A stretch of 64,000 bases of DNA from Phycisphaeraceae bacterium (GCA_028284155.1 JANQSF010000117.1:62001-126000); one strand, 5' to 3'; positions 36,824 to 47,639 are shown, numbered from the stretch's first letter. Translations and numbers: made by a program. The notes: generated from the sequence alone by a model not told the origin.

Positions 36824-37042
36824 GGAACCACAGATCAACACAGATGGGAAATGTCCCTTTGAAACGGTTGCTGGTTTAGCGACGCGGCCGCAGGCCCGCC
36901 TTCCGACCTGGCCGTGGTGATCACACAAGGCGCAGAAGGCGGCCCTGCGGGCTCGCCGCTAAACAGGCAACCGGACATCGCAACAACGCTTCCCAATCAT
37001 TCCGCCTTTCATCTGTGTCCATCTGTGTTCATCTGTGGTTCC
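36824..37042. repeat. Spacer bounded by CCACAGAT.../...ATCTGTGG inverted sequence
   Basis: GGAACCACAGATCAACACAG begins the element at 36824, and the other end (37010-37042) carries CATCTGTGTC, CATCTGTGTT and CATCTGTGGTTCC. This low-complexity inverted sequence is a widely dispersed intergenic type in soil and marine bacteria. It fills most of the 252-base gap between gdhA and the ThDP enzyme. Confidence 0.6.
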
Positions 37043-37061
37043 CTCCCAACCGAGCACATCC

Positions 37062-38714
<1,653 letters not shown>

Positions 38715-38718
38715 TCCA

Positions 38719-38751
38719 CGTAGGGTGGGCCAAGGCTTTGCGCGGCCCACC
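38719..38751. repeat. Single arm of the CGTAGGGTGGGCC repeat family
   Basis: These 33 bases are identical to the left arm of the inverted repeat at 49521-49553. The full partner arm is not present here. Confidence 0.7.
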
Positions 38752-38847
38752 ACTGTGCGTCCTGCCGACACATTGACGTCAACACAGCAACGAGCCGCCC
38801 ATTGGTGGGCTTCGCCGAGCCTCAGCCATCCCTACTACAAATCAACC

Positions 38848-40281
38848 ATGCAAGACCAATACCCCTTCTACCTCGCCAACCAACCCGAGCAGCCGAACGC
38901 CGATCTTGAGGTGACGGACAAGTTCACTGGCGACGTCGCGACGCGCGTCGCGATGGCGTCGCCAGGTGACATCGACCGCGCGATCGGCGCGGCTGTCGAC
39001 GCGGCCGAGCCGATGCGCAAGATGCGCGCCTACGAGCGGCAGGCCGTGCTCGACCACTGCGTGAAACGTTTCCGCGAGCGGTTCGATGAATTGGCGATGA
39101 GCCTGTGCGTCGAGGCGGGCAAGCCGATCAAGGATTCGCGCGGCGAGGTGTCGCGGCTGATCGACACGTTCCGCATCGCCGCGGAAGAGAGCGTGCGCTT
39201 GCCGGGGGCGGGCGACGTGATGCCGATGGATATCAGCGAGCGGGCCGGCAACTACCGCGGGCAGTGGAAGCGCGTGCCGATCGGGCCTTGCTCGTTCATC
39301 TCGCCGTTCAATTTCCCGCTCAACCTCGCGGCGCACAAGGTCGCGCCGGCGTTGGCGGCGGGCTGCCCGTTCATCCTCAAGCCCGCGAGCCTCACGCCAA
39401 TCGGCGCGATCATCATCGGCGAGACACTGGCTGAAACCGACCTGCCGAACGGTGCGTTTTCGATCCTGCCCTGCCGACGCGACGGGGCCGACCTGTTCAC
39501 CACGGACGACCGCCTGAAACTACTCAGCTTTACCGGCTCGCCCGAGGTCGGCTGGCAGCTCAAAGCGAAGGCCGGCAAGAAGCCGGTCATCCTCGAACTA
39601 GGTGGCAACGCCGCGTGCATTGTCGACGAGACGTGGGACGACCTGGACGACGCCGTATCGCGGATGATCGTCGGCGCGTTCTATCAGAGTGGTCAGTCGT
39701 GTATCGGTGTGCAGCGCATCCTGCTGCACACGTCGATCTACGATACGTTCAAGGACAAGTTTGTCGCCGCGACCAAGGCGCTCAAGGCCGGTGACCCGAA
39801 GGACGAGGAGACGTTCATCGGCCCGATGATCAGTGAGAAAGAAGCGACCCGCCTGCACGGCTGGGTGACCGAAGCGGTCAACAACGGCGCGACCCTGCTG
39901 TGCGGCGGCGACCGCGACGGCGCGATGCTGCAGGCGACCGTTCTTGAAAACGTCGATCCCAAACTCGATGTCAGTTGTCAGGAGGCGTTCGGCCCCGTCG
40001 CCCTGCTCGACAAATTCGACGACTTCGACGAGGCGATCGCGCGGGTCAACAACAGCGTGTTTGGTTTACAGGCCGGCGTGTTCACCCGCGACCTGTACCG
40101 CGCCAACCAGGCGTGGGACGATCTGGACGTCGGCGGCGTCGTCATCGGCGACGTGCCGTCGTGGCGCGTCGATCACATGCCGTACGGCGGTGTGAAAGAC
40201 TCAGGCCTGGGTCGTGAAGGCATTCGCTGGGCGATCGAGGACATGACCGAGGTGCGGCTGATGGTGACGCGGACGCCGTGA
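38848..40281 (+). CDS. NAD(P)-dependent aldehyde dehydrogenase
   Basis: The 477-residue ALDH has the oxyanion-hole Asn in ISPFNFPLNLAAHKVAPALA, the general base Glu250 in VILELGGNAA and the nucleophile Cys285 in YQSGQSCIGVQR. It ends with the MPYGGVKDSGLGREG motif. It oxidises an aldehyde to an acid; the substrate is unknown. It follows the acetolactate synthase-like gene on the same strand, with a 133-base spacer. The ATG at 38848 begins near the conserved N-terminus. Confidence 0.9.
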   Translation: MQDQYPFYLANQPEQPNADLEVTDKFTGDVATRVAMASPGDIDRAIGAAVDAAEPMRKMRAYERQAVLDHCVKRFRERFDELAMSLCVEAGKPIKDSRGEVSRLIDTFRIAAEESVRLPGAGDVMPMDISERAGNYRGQWKRVPIGPCSFISPFNFPLNLAAHKVAPALAAGCPFILKPASLTPIGAIIIGETLAETDLPNGAFSILPCRRDGADLFTTDDRLKLLSFTGSPEVGWQLKAKAGKKPVILELGGNAACIVDETWDDLDDAVSRMIVGAFYQSGQSCIGVQRILLHTSIYDTFKDKFVAATKALKAGDPKDEETFIGPMISEKEATRLHGWVTEAVNNGATLLCGGDRDGAMLQATVLENVDPKLDVSCQEAFGPVALLDKFDDFDEAIARVNNSVFGLQAGVFTRDLYRANQAWDDLDVGGVVIGDVPSWRVDHMPYGGVKDSGLGREGIRWAIEDMTEVRLMVTRTP

Positions 40282-40303
40282 CGTGATCGGATTGAAACGC
40301 GAA

Positions 40304-40375
40304 GGCACGAAGGCACGAGGGCACGAGGGCACGAGGGCACGAGGGCACGAGGGCACGAGGGCACGAGGGCACAAG
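40304..40375. repeat. Tandem 8-bp repeat GGCACGAG x9
   Basis: Nine consecutive 8-base units, seven exactly GGCACGAG, with the first (GGCACGAA) and last (GGCACAAG) degenerate. It is a simple microsatellite-like array just after the aldehyde dehydrogenase stop. It has no spacers and so is not a CRISPR. Confidence 0.9.
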
Positions 40376-40555
40376 AATCATAAGGGGAGGAACACGAAGC
40401 CCGGCACGATCAGCCCGTTTTGTTCGAACCGCTCTCTCCCTCCGCGCCTTGGCGTCTTGGCGCCTCTGCGTCGACTCTCTTCTCACTTCCCTCGGTTCGC
40501 GTCTCTCCCCACTCCGCGTCTTCGCGTTAAACCCGTTTGTCACAGGCCGCACCGA
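40376..40555. other. Low-complexity spacer with CTTGGCG/CTCTGCGTC motifs
   Basis: The sequence contains repeated GCCTTGGCGTCTTGGCG, CCTCTGCGTCG and TCTTCGCGTT. These are partly complementary to the GAAACGCGAAGGC side left of the tandem array. It resembles a dispersed intergenic element; no gene is visible. Confidence 0.5.
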
Positions 40556-41467
40556 TCAACAAACCACGACCCCTTCGCTCGCCGTCAGCGCTGCGAACAA
40601 CTCGCCAAGCCTTTGCGTCATCGGCCCGGATTCGCCGCCCGCGATCGTGCGCTCATCGACCTCCGTCACCGGCGCGATCTCACCCATCGTGCCCGTACAG
40701 AACATCTCGTCGGCCCGGTAAACCTCGGCCAGGTTGATGTCGCGCACCTGATGCGGGATGTCACTTTCGCGGCACAGTTGCAAGACGGCGTCACGCGTGA
40801 TGCCCTCGGGGCAGGCGGCGGTTGTCGGCGTGTGAACGGTCGGCTCGCCGCTCAAGTGATCCACGATGAAGATATGCGTCGCGTTCGTTTCAGCCACGAA
40901 CCCGCGTGTGTCAAGCATCAGCGCGTCATCGACGCCCGCCGCGTTGGCCTGCAGTTTGGCCAGGATCGACGTGAGTTGGTTGCACGAGTGAATCGTTTGA
41001 TCGAGCACGTCACTGGGCGGTCGGCGGAGCGTTGACGTGATCAGCCGAACGCCCGTCTTGTCGTACACCGGCGCCTTGTGCTCCGCCAGGATGAATAGCG
41101 AACAGCCGGCCGTGTTGATCCGCGGGTCGAGCCCGCTGGTGTATTTCAGGCCGCGCGACAGCGTCAGGCGAATGTGCACGTGGTCGCGCATGTTGTTGGC
41201 CGCGAGCGTGCGCTTGATCTGCTCGACGATCTCGTCCCGGCTGGGCACGCCCTCGTACCTGAGCGCAGCCGCGCCGCGGCGCAAACGGTCCAGGTGCTCG
41301 TCGAGTCGGAAGATGCGGCCGTCGTAGACGCGCAGCCCCTCCCACACGCCGTCCCCGTTTTGTACAGTCGAGTCGAACGGGCTGACGCCAGCCTTGTCGC
41401 GATGCACCAGGTCACCGTTGATGTTGACGATCAGGTCGCGGTTCTTCTCGTTGAATTGCTGGAGCAT
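40556..41467 (-). CDS. Class IV aminotransferase-like protein lacking the PLP lysine
   Basis: The 303-residue protein has the fold-type IV layout (QNGDGVWEGLRVYDGRIF, HIRLTLSRG, VAETNATHIFIV, CPEGITRDAV, GTMGEIAPV) of branched-chain or D-amino acid aminotransferases. By alignment to DAAT/IlvE, the Schiff-base Lys lies where this protein has His160 (DQTIHSCNQLTSILAK). A normal transaminase reaction is therefore doubtful. It follows the sulfotransferase-like gene with a 2-base gap on the same strand, so they are coupled. It may have a non-transaminase role. The alignment was made by eye. Confidence 0.8.
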   Translation of the reverse strand: MLQQFNEKNRDLIVNINGDLVHRDKAGVSPFDSTVQNGDGVWEGLRVYDGRIFRLDEHLDRLRRGAAALRYEGVPSRDEIVEQIKRTLAANNMRDHVHIRLTLSRGLKYTSGLDPRINTAGCSLFILAEHKAPVYDKTGVRLITSTLRRPPSDVLDQTIHSCNQLTSILAKLQANAAGVDDALMLDTRGFVAETNATHIFIVDHLSGEPTVHTPTTAACPEGITRDAVLQLCRESDIPHQVRDINLAEVYRADEMFCTGTMGEIAPVTEVDERTIAGGESGPMTQRLGELFAALTASEGVVVC

Positions 41468-41469
41468 GG

Positions 41470-42222
41470 TCAGCCTTCCGAAACACGCAACCGCCGCGCG
41501 GCCATCTTCTCATACAACGCGTTGCACTCATCCAACAAACCGAGCAATGACTGAGGCACCTCGTCGTCCTTCGGCTTGTAAGTGCCAAACCCCGTCGTCG
41601 GCTCGACCTTCTTGTACCAGTGCTTCGCCCAGACGCCGTCGGTGTCGCGGATGCCCGGCGGCCAATTGAGCATCGCGTCGGTGAACGCGATACCGACCGC
41701 GTCACACAGCTTGCTCAGCACGCCCGGCGGGTCGAGCAGCACGTCCTTGGAATCGACGACGGGCGGGTTGTCGTTCACGTTCTGACACACCCAGTCGTAC
41801 AGGCGGGCCTGCTGCGGAACGCCCGTGTCTTCGAGCGTCGGCTGCGGGATAAATTGGATCAGCGACGTAATCATCTCGCGCGGCTCGCGGATCAGGAAGC
41901 AGTTGGTCAATTGCTTGAGCCAGTCGAGTTCGATCTGCGGCAGCATGTGGTGCGTCATGTGCTTTTGATACCACACGCTCTTGCCACCGGCCCCCGGAAT
42001 CGGCCCGGTCAGCCAATCAACAACCTCCCGCCAATCGGTCGGCTGCGACGCGATGGTCTCTTCCATGCCGGGGTGCGGCAGGCGGGTCTCGTTCAGGTAG
42101 TGCGCGTACAACGGTTCGTCGCAGACAAACGTGTCCGGCCGATTGCCGAACGAGCGCATCATCGCCGTGGAGATGTTGCGCGGACCGGACCACATGGCGA
42201 TTCGGATGGGCGAGTCGGGCAT
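41470..42222 (-). CDS. Sulfotransferase-like P-loop protein
   Basis: The 250-residue protein begins with a 5'-phosphosulfate-type loop (IAMWSGPRNISTAMMRSF), then DEPLYAHYL and the 3'-phosphate-type CFLIREPREMITSL. It ends with DGVWAKHWYKKVEPTTGF. The fold is of the sulfotransferase/NTP-hydrolase superfamily, but a sulfuryl-transfer reaction is not proven. It is the first gene of a pair with the class IV aminotransferase-like gene. As I remember them, plant branched-chain aminotransferase-like proteins have these two domains fused in the same order. The ATG at 42222 is preferred over a TTG at 42246. Confidence 0.8.
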   Translation of the reverse strand: MPDSPIRIAMWSGPRNISTAMMRSFGNRPDTFVCDEPLYAHYLNETRLPHPGMEETIASQPTDWREVVDWLTGPIPGAGGKSVWYQKHMTHHMLPQIELDWLKQLTNCFLIREPREMITSLIQFIPQPTLEDTGVPQQARLYDWVCQNVNDNPPVVDSKDVLLDPPGVLSKLCDAVGIAFTDAMLNWPPGIRDTDGVWAKHWYKKVEPTTGFGTYKPKDDEVPQSLLGLLDECNALYEKMAARRLRVSEG

Positions 42223-42279
42223 CGGGAGAACCGTCTTTGACTTCAACAGGCAGCCATGAAGGCATGACTGTAGGAAATG

Positions 42280-43740
42280 TCACGGCTTCGCGAGCGTGAC
42301 CAACGCGTCTTTCGGGTCCTCCGTCAACACCAGCCCGCGGAAGAAGAACTCCTGCGGCTTGCCGTTGGAGTGCAGTTGCAAGCCGATCGGAGAGGCCTTG
42401 AGCATCTCCGGTTTATCGGTGAAGTCGAACACCAGCTTGCCGTTGGCGACGAAGCGGATGCGGTTGCCGACGACGAGCACCTCGATCTTGTTCCAGTCGC
42501 CGACACGCTCGACGCCCTTGGGGTGGAACTGCCCGCGGTGTTGGTCGGGGACGGTGCGGTTGCGGCGGTACGCGTCCCAGATGCCCCAGTCGTTGCAGAA
42601 CATGAGCAGCGGGCCTTTGAAGCCGAACGGGTTGTCGCCCTTGTCGGTGAAGCGCTCACCGAGCACAGCCACGGCTGAGTGCATCGTCGAGTGCTTCGAC
42701 GAACGTGTCTGTTTGACCTCGAACAGCAGGCGAAAGTTGCGGTAAGACTTGTCGGTGAACAGGTACGTGCTCGTCGGTACCCGGTCGTTGTTTCGGCCGA
42801 CGATCAAGCCGCCTTCCACCGACCATCGGCCTTTGATGCCCTGCCAACCTTTAAGGTCTTTACCGTTAAACAAAGCGATCGGCTTTTCGCCCGCGGGCAA
42901 CGCCTTGATCTGTTGCGCAGTCCAACCTGCGGACGACGCAGCGGAGGAACCGACGCCTTCCTTTGCTTCATAACCGGCTTTCGGCTTGCCGTTTTTCTCG
43001 ATCTTGTCCGTCGCCCACAGCAGGCCGCGTGTGACCGTGTCGAGGAACACTTTGTCATCGAACGTTGCGTTACCGTGGCCATACGTCGTGCCGAACACGC
43101 GGGCCTTGCCGAATTGGTTGACCCAAAACACCGCGTGCTCCTTGCCGTTACGCTCGCTTTTGGAGGTGGCGAGCGCTTTGGTGTTCGGCCACATCTTCTG
43201 CACGACGTACAACTCGTCTTTCGGCGTCTTCCACTTGGCGGGGAAGCCCTGCATCACGGGGTGATCCTTGGCCACCGGCACGACGTCGTAATTCGACTGG
43301 TGTTCGTGCTGGAAACTTGTGACGCCGAGGAACTGCCGCCAATCGTCGATCTTGGCTGAGCGATAGGTGTGCATCGCGCAGTGGATGACGACCGAAGGCA
43401 CGCCTTTCTTGTGCGCCTCGGTGATCTTGCGGATGTAGGCCGGGTCGCTGGTCGCGGCAAAACACTCGTTGTGGATCACGATGTCGTAAGGCTTGGCCCA
43501 GTCAGGGTCGTTGTAAAGGTCGATCTGCCCCTTGGTACCCTTCCGCGGGTCGATCATGACTGTCCACTTGACGTTCGCACGCTTCGAGACGCCCTCGGTC
43601 AGGCGCTTGGCCTGGTACTGGTAGTCGTGACAGCAACCGCCGCTGATAAGCAACGCGTGGATGGGCTTGGTGTCGTCAGCCGCGCGGGCCGGCAGCGGGA
43701 GCAGAGCGATGGCGAGGAGGATGGTGAACAGATGTTTCAT
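42280..43740 (-). CDS. Secreted ThuA domain + DUF1080 (3-keto-disaccharide hydrolase-type) protein
   Basis: A signal peptide (MKHLFTILLAIALLPLPARA) is followed by a ThuA-like trehalose-utilisation domain (residues ~28-245; HALLISGGCCHDY, VIHCAMHTYR, VFGTTYGHGN). A DUF1080 concanavalin-like domain follows (~288-480; ALFNGKDLKGWQG, VEGGLIVGRN, GLQLHSNG). Such two-domain proteins are typical of planctomycetes and verrucomicrobia degrading complex sugars. It is co-directional with the sulfatase upstream but 77 bases separate them. ATG at 43740. Confidence 0.9.
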   Translation of the reverse strand: MKHLFTILLAIALLPLPARAADDTKPIHALLISGGCCHDYQYQAKRLTEGVSKRANVKWTVMIDPRKGTKGQIDLYNDPDWAKPYDIVIHNECFAATSDPAYIRKITEAHKKGVPSVVIHCAMHTYRSAKIDDWRQFLGVTSFQHEHQSNYDVVPVAKDHPVMQGFPAKWKTPKDELYVVQKMWPNTKALATSKSERNGKEHAVFWVNQFGKARVFGTTYGHGNATFDDKVFLDTVTRGLLWATDKIEKNGKPKAGYEAKEGVGSSAASSAGWTAQQIKALPAGEKPIALFNGKDLKGWQGIKGRWSVEGGLIVGRNNDRVPTSTYLFTDKSYRNFRLLFEVKQTRSSKHSTMHSAVAVLGERFTDKGDNPFGFKGPLLMFCNDWGIWDAYRRNRTVPDQHRGQFHPKGVERVGDWNKIEVLVVGNRIRFVANGKLVFDFTDKPEMLKASPIGLQLHSNGKPQEFFFRGLVLTEDPKDALVTLAKP

Positions 43741-43817
43741 CGGGTTGTCCGAGGTGAAGGAATAAGATCAAGGAATTGCTGAAGCGAGTCGCGTTAAGCC
43801 GCAAGCGGCCTATGGGG

Positions 43818-45248
43818 TCAGGGTTTCTGCCACGGGACGCGGCCGGCGCGTTGGAGGTGAACGCGCAGGGCGCTGGACATCTCGTTGAACTTCTTGCGGT
43901 TCTTCGTCGCGAGGTTGGTGGTCTCGGCGGGGTCGTCCGCGAGGTTGTACAACTCATACGGCAGGAACGGCGTGTTTTGCACGAGCTTCCAGTCGCCGCG
44001 TCGCATGGCGTAGTAGTCCTGGCCCTGATACCGCGCATTACCCTCACGCCGACAGAAGAACAGGTCGCGATTGAGCGTCTGTTGCTTGCCCATCAGTGTG
44101 GGCAGAATCGACTTGGCGTCGATCTCGTGATCGAGCTTGACCCCGGCGATCTCACACAGCGTCGGGTACAGGTCGAACGTCGCGGCGACAAGGTCGCTCT
44201 TGCTGCCGGCCTTGATCTTGCCCGGCCAAACGACACACGCGGGGACGCGAAGGCCGCCATCGTACATGTCCTGCTTGAATCCGCGGTACGGGCCGACTAA
44301 CGCCTTGCTGCCCTGATGCCCGCCGTTGTCGCTCGTGAAGACGATGATCGTGTTGTCGTATTGGCCGGTGTCTTTCAATGCTTGAATGACCTGACCGATG
44401 CCGTAGTCCATGTGCTCGATGAACGCGACAAGCTTGGCGCGCGTCGGGTCGATGCCCTTCTCGCGGGCCTTGACTTTGTCCAGCCAATCCTTGGGCGGCT
44501 GAACGGGGAAGTGCGGCGCGTTGTATGCGAGGAAAAGAAACCACGGCTGACGCTTGCCCGTCACCGGCGCGCCGCGTTCCTTGATGTAATCCACCGACCA
44601 CTGGCTGAACAGATCGGTCGCGTGGCCGGTCGGCCGGATGTCCTTCAGGTTGCGGCGCATGTAGTGTCGGCCGTGCCGAGTGTGTTTCCAGTAGTCGTCC
44701 ATCATGTCGCCGAGAAAGCCGTGGAAGAAGTCGAAGCCGCGTTCGGTCGGCGTGTTCGGCGACTCCAATCCCAAGTGCCACTTGCCAATGATGGCCGTGT
44801 GATAGCCCGCCTTCTTCAACGGCGTGGGCAACAACACGGCGTTCGGCGATAGGTAGCCCCAGTTGCTTTGCGCATGCGTGCGGATGACGCCGGGCACGCC
44901 GACCAGCTCCTGGTATCGCCCGGTCAACAACGCCGCGCGTGTCGGCGAGCAAACCGGGCAGTTGGCGTAGAAGTTGTCGAACCGCATGCCCGCGTGGACG
45001 AGCGAATCGATCGCCGGCGTCTTCAGGTCTTTCGCGCCGTACGCGGTCACGTCGCCCCAGCCCTGGTCGTCGGTGAGGATGACCAGCATGTTCGGCCGAG
45101 CCCCCGCGTCCTGGGCGGTCGCCGTCCCAGCCGAAGCCGTCCCGACAACGGCCGCGACCAGACACCAGACCGCCCAACAGGTCCACCGCTGCCCGTTCTG
45201 ACTCGGCCTGATCAACCGATCAAAAAACGCCATTCGTGACAAACGCAT
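43818..45248 (-). CDS. Secreted formylglycine-type sulfatase (S1 family)
   Basis: The 476-residue protein has a signal peptide (hydrophobic ~24-45, ending near ATAQDAGA). The sulfatase metal site NMLVILTDDQGWGD (D60, D61) and the formylglycine signature C100-S-P-T-R in CPVCSPTRAALLTGR follow. GKWHLG and TSDNGGH are also present. The Cys must be converted to formylglycine for activity. Planctomycetes use many such enzymes on sulfated polysaccharides. The ATG at 45248, with GGAG 8 bases before, gives the signal peptide; the open frame upstream does not look coding. A divergent-in-function LysR regulator lies upstream on the same strand. Confidence 0.93.
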   Translation of the reverse strand: MRLSRMAFFDRLIRPSQNGQRWTCWAVWCLVAAVVGTASAGTATAQDAGARPNMLVILTDDQGWGDVTAYGAKDLKTPAIDSLVHAGMRFDNFYANCPVCSPTRAALLTGRYQELVGVPGVIRTHAQSNWGYLSPNAVLLPTPLKKAGYHTAIIGKWHLGLESPNTPTERGFDFFHGFLGDMMDDYWKHTRHGRHYMRRNLKDIRPTGHATDLFSQWSVDYIKERGAPVTGKRQPWFLFLAYNAPHFPVQPPKDWLDKVKAREKGIDPTRAKLVAFIEHMDYGIGQVIQALKDTGQYDNTIIVFTSDNGGHQGSKALVGPYRGFKQDMYDGGLRVPACVVWPGKIKAGSKSDLVAATFDLYPTLCEIAGVKLDHEIDAKSILPTLMGKQQTLNRDLFFCRREGNARYQGQDYYAMRRGDWKLVQNTPFLPYELYNLADDPAETTNLATKNRKKFNEMSSALRVHLQRAGRVPWQKP

Positions 45249-45313
45249 CGTGCACACTCCGTCGGACCACAAAGAGTCGTGGGAACGCAGAGTGTACCAG
45301 CGCGGAAGAGCGG

Positions 45314-46306
45314 TCAAGACGCTGCATCCCGCTTTCGGCTGGCGGCCACGTCGAGCAGAATCTCCCGCCAGGCTTTGCCCGCCTCGGTCAGGTCGAGTTC
45401 GTCGTCCGTGTCCGGCACCTTGCGGCAGATCAACTTGGAGACGGAGGGCGGGCACACCTTTTCGTCGAGGTACCGCACGATCAACGAGTGTTTGGGCGGC
45501 AGGGCCGTCTCGCTGACCAGGCCGACGCCCAGCCGGGCCTCGGCGTACTTGAAGATGGTCGCCCAGCCGCCGATCTCCAATTCGAACCGGATTTCGTCGC
45601 GTTTCTTGCTCTGGTCGATCTGCCCGTCGAGGACGACACGCACGTCCGAGTCGGCCTCGGGCACGATCAGCGGCAGCCCGGCCAACGCATCCACCCGGCG
45701 GAGCGGGCGATCGGGGATGTCGCCGAACTGCTCGGCGCACGCCGCGCGCGGGTGGCAGATCAACGCCATCCGTGCGACCTCCAGGTCCTCGATGTGGAGC
45801 GGCCGACGGGCGGCGCGGAGGATCTCGTCATGCCGATCCGTGACCTGCGCCAGGTCGAGTTCGCCCATCGCCACACCTTCGATGCGCTGCGCGGCGCGCA
45901 TCGTGGAAACCCAGACGCGCACCTCATCGGTCTTCTTGGTGAAACGCCGCAGCGCGTCCTTGACCAGCGTCTCGACGGCTAATTGGCCGCACGCGAAGCG
46001 CAGTGTCTGCCGACCGGGGTCGCTCTTGCCAGCGAAGCGGTGCAACTGACGGTAGTTCTCGACGATCCGCCGAACGATTGGCCAAACGCGGTCACCCTCG
46101 GCTGTCAACAACCATGTCTGTCCTTCGCGACGGATCCACGGGTGACGCACGACCCTCCCCGCGTTCGCCAAGTGTGACAGCCGTTTGGACATGCTCGGCT
46201 GACTGATCTCCAAATCATCCTCCGCCTCGGCTGCGCTGCCGCCGTTGCGGATGACCGTGTAGACCGTTTCCAGCAGTTCGATCGACAGCGTGGCTTGGCG
46301 GGGCAT
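45314..46306 (-). CDS. LysR-family transcriptional regulator
   Basis: The 330-residue protein has an N-terminal winged HTH (LETVYTVIRNGGSAAEAEDDLEISQPSMSKRLSHL) and a LysR substrate-binding domain (TLRFACGQLAVETLV, DLAQVTDRHDEIL, GVGLVSETALP). LysR proteins usually regulate a neighbouring operon and themselves. Here the candidates are the sulfatase and ThuA genes downstream, 65 bases on, or the divergent gene at 46519. The spacer to 46519 (211 bases) is AT-rich and suits an operator; no site can be assigned. Confidence 0.9.
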   Translation of the reverse strand: MPRQATLSIELLETVYTVIRNGGSAAEAEDDLEISQPSMSKRLSHLANAGRVVRHPWIRREGQTWLLTAEGDRVWPIVRRIVENYRQLHRFAGKSDPGRQTLRFACGQLAVETLVKDALRRFTKKTDEVRVWVSTMRAAQRIEGVAMGELDLAQVTDRHDEILRAARRPLHIEDLEVARMALICHPRAACAEQFGDIPDRPLRRVDALAGLPLIVPEADSDVRVVLDGQIDQSKKRDEIRFELEIGGWATIFKYAEARLGVGLVSETALPPKHSLIVRYLDEKVCPPSVSKLICRKVPDTDDELDLTEAGKAWREILLDVAASRKRDAAS

Positions 46307-46518
46307 GGTGGTATCTCCAGGTCAAGTCACGTGCGCCATGGCGTGGCGGCAGGTCATGCCGGGCGAGAAACGACTATTCCATAAAACAATACTTACTGAA
46401 AATCATTCGTCAAATCTAGACTTGGCCCAAACGCCTGGGTAGCATGGTTTGCGGTCCACGACGGGTTCCAGAACCGGCGTAGGGATCAGCCCGTCAGCGC
46501 GGACAGGAGGTACCGCTT

Positions 46519-47112
46519 ATGAGCGAGTCAGATCGTGAGAAACTACTTCAAGAACTCAAGAACGGCGTGACAAACGGGTCAAAAAAGTCCAGGGACTTAC
46601 GCCGACGGATGAGAGAACTGATTGAGTACGACGTGCTGCACCGCGTGCAGTGGCTGGCCGAAGAATTCGAGCGGATGAAGGACCTGGTGAACGCTATTTG
46701 CGGCGACGAATCACCGTACCGCAAGGGAGGACTCAGGCTCAGCTTGGACGCGTGGATTCCCCTTGAGCTGATCGAAGCCGGCGATGTCGCCGTCGAGGTC
46801 GTGCGTGAGATGGGCACGGAACTGGAAATCGACTTCATGGGAACGGTGCACGTGAGACTTGACGGCCGATCGGCGGCGCTGCTGCAACTGCTCAGCGAGG
46901 TGAAGGTCGGGCCGGACGGCAAACGGGCGTGGATGACCCGTGACGAGGTCCGCGTGCTGCTGCAGGTTCAGCACGGCGGGCCGCTCGTGCAGACCGGCGC
47001 GATCACCGGCATGATCAACCGCCTGCGCGATGCGCTGGACAAGCAGCACATCGACCGGAACGTGATCGAAACCGAAGGTGAACGCGTCCGCCTGGCCGCC
47101 GTGCCGGCGTGA
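46519..47112 (+). CDS. Helical plus winged-helix-like regulatory protein
   Basis: The 197-residue protein begins with a charged helical half (~1-65). The C-terminal half resembles an OmpR-type winged helix (VHVRLDGRSAALLQLLSEVK, DEVRVLLQVQHGG, ITGMINRLRDALDK, VIETEGERVRLA). A strong GGAGG 8 bases before the ATG is visible. It is 43 bases upstream of a Nudix gene on the same strand, and the pair converges on the ubiquitin/Pup operon. It could regulate that operon; that is inference from position. Confidence 0.6.
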   Translation: MSESDREKLLQELKNGVTNGSKKSRDLRRRMRELIEYDVLHRVQWLAEEFERMKDLVNAICGDESPYRKGGLRLSLDAWIPLELIEAGDVAVEVVREMGTELEIDFMGTVHVRLDGRSAALLQLLSEVKVGPDGKRAWMTRDEVRVLLQVQHGGPLVQTGAITGMINRLRDALDKQHIDRNVIETEGERVRLAAVPA

Positions 47113-47155
47113 ACACTCGGCCCCAGCCGTCGATATCATCGAAAAGGGCGCCCCG

Positions 47156-47623
47156 ATGACGCTCGGTGCCAGGCCAACCCGCCGCTCGGTCGCTTCGATC
47201 GCGATCATTCGGCGGACCCTGGGCGGCCAACCGCAGTGGCTGACCCAGTGGAACGCCGGCTGGCGGTCGCTCGCCCTGATCGGCGGGCACAAACGGGCTC
47301 GTGAGTCGTTCCACAAGTGCATGGTCCGTGAGCTGTTCGAGGAACTCGGCGTCACGAGCGGGTACGACGTGACGGTCGCCGACACGCCGATGATTCAGCT
47401 TCACTTCACGGCGTGGTCGCGCTCCACCCACGAGCAGACCGCCTACTCGATGTCGCTGTTTGACGTCGTCCCCCATGACGAAGCCCTGGAATGGATCGAA
47501 GCCAATCCCGAGAACCGCTGGATCGACCTGACGGAGATCGACACGCAACGATGCCGCGACGGTCGGGCCGTCAGCCCGACCGTCGCCCGGCTCGTGCGAC
47601 AGTTTCGCCAGAAGTCCTGCTGA
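47156..47623 (+). CDS. Nudix hydrolase
   Basis: The 155-residue protein contains a complete Nudix box, G-x5-E-x7-REUxEExGU, in GHKRARESFHKCMVRELFEELGV (residues ~42-66). It hydrolyses a nucleoside diphosphate linked to another moiety; the substrate is unknown. AAGGG lies upstream of the ATG at 47156. It ends 16 bases before the convergent pafA stop. Because pupylation and E1 chemistry consume ATP, a link to the operon is possible but not shown. Confidence 0.85.
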   Translation: MTLGARPTRRSVASIAIIRRTLGGQPQWLTQWNAGWRSLALIGGHKRARESFHKCMVRELFEELGVTSGYDVTVADTPMIQLHFTAWSRSTHEQTAYSMSLFDVVPHDEALEWIEANPENRWIDLTEIDTQRCRDGRAVSPTVARLVRQFRQKSC

Positions 47624-47639
47624 CGCACTGCCCCACCGT

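Noticed and set aside
40304..40375. Possible CRISPR array
   Set aside because: Units are 8 bases with no spacers and no cas genes nearby.
47156..47623. Nudix gene as a core part of the tagging operon
   Set aside because: It is on the opposite strand and convergent, so it is only a neighbour unless conservation shows otherwise.
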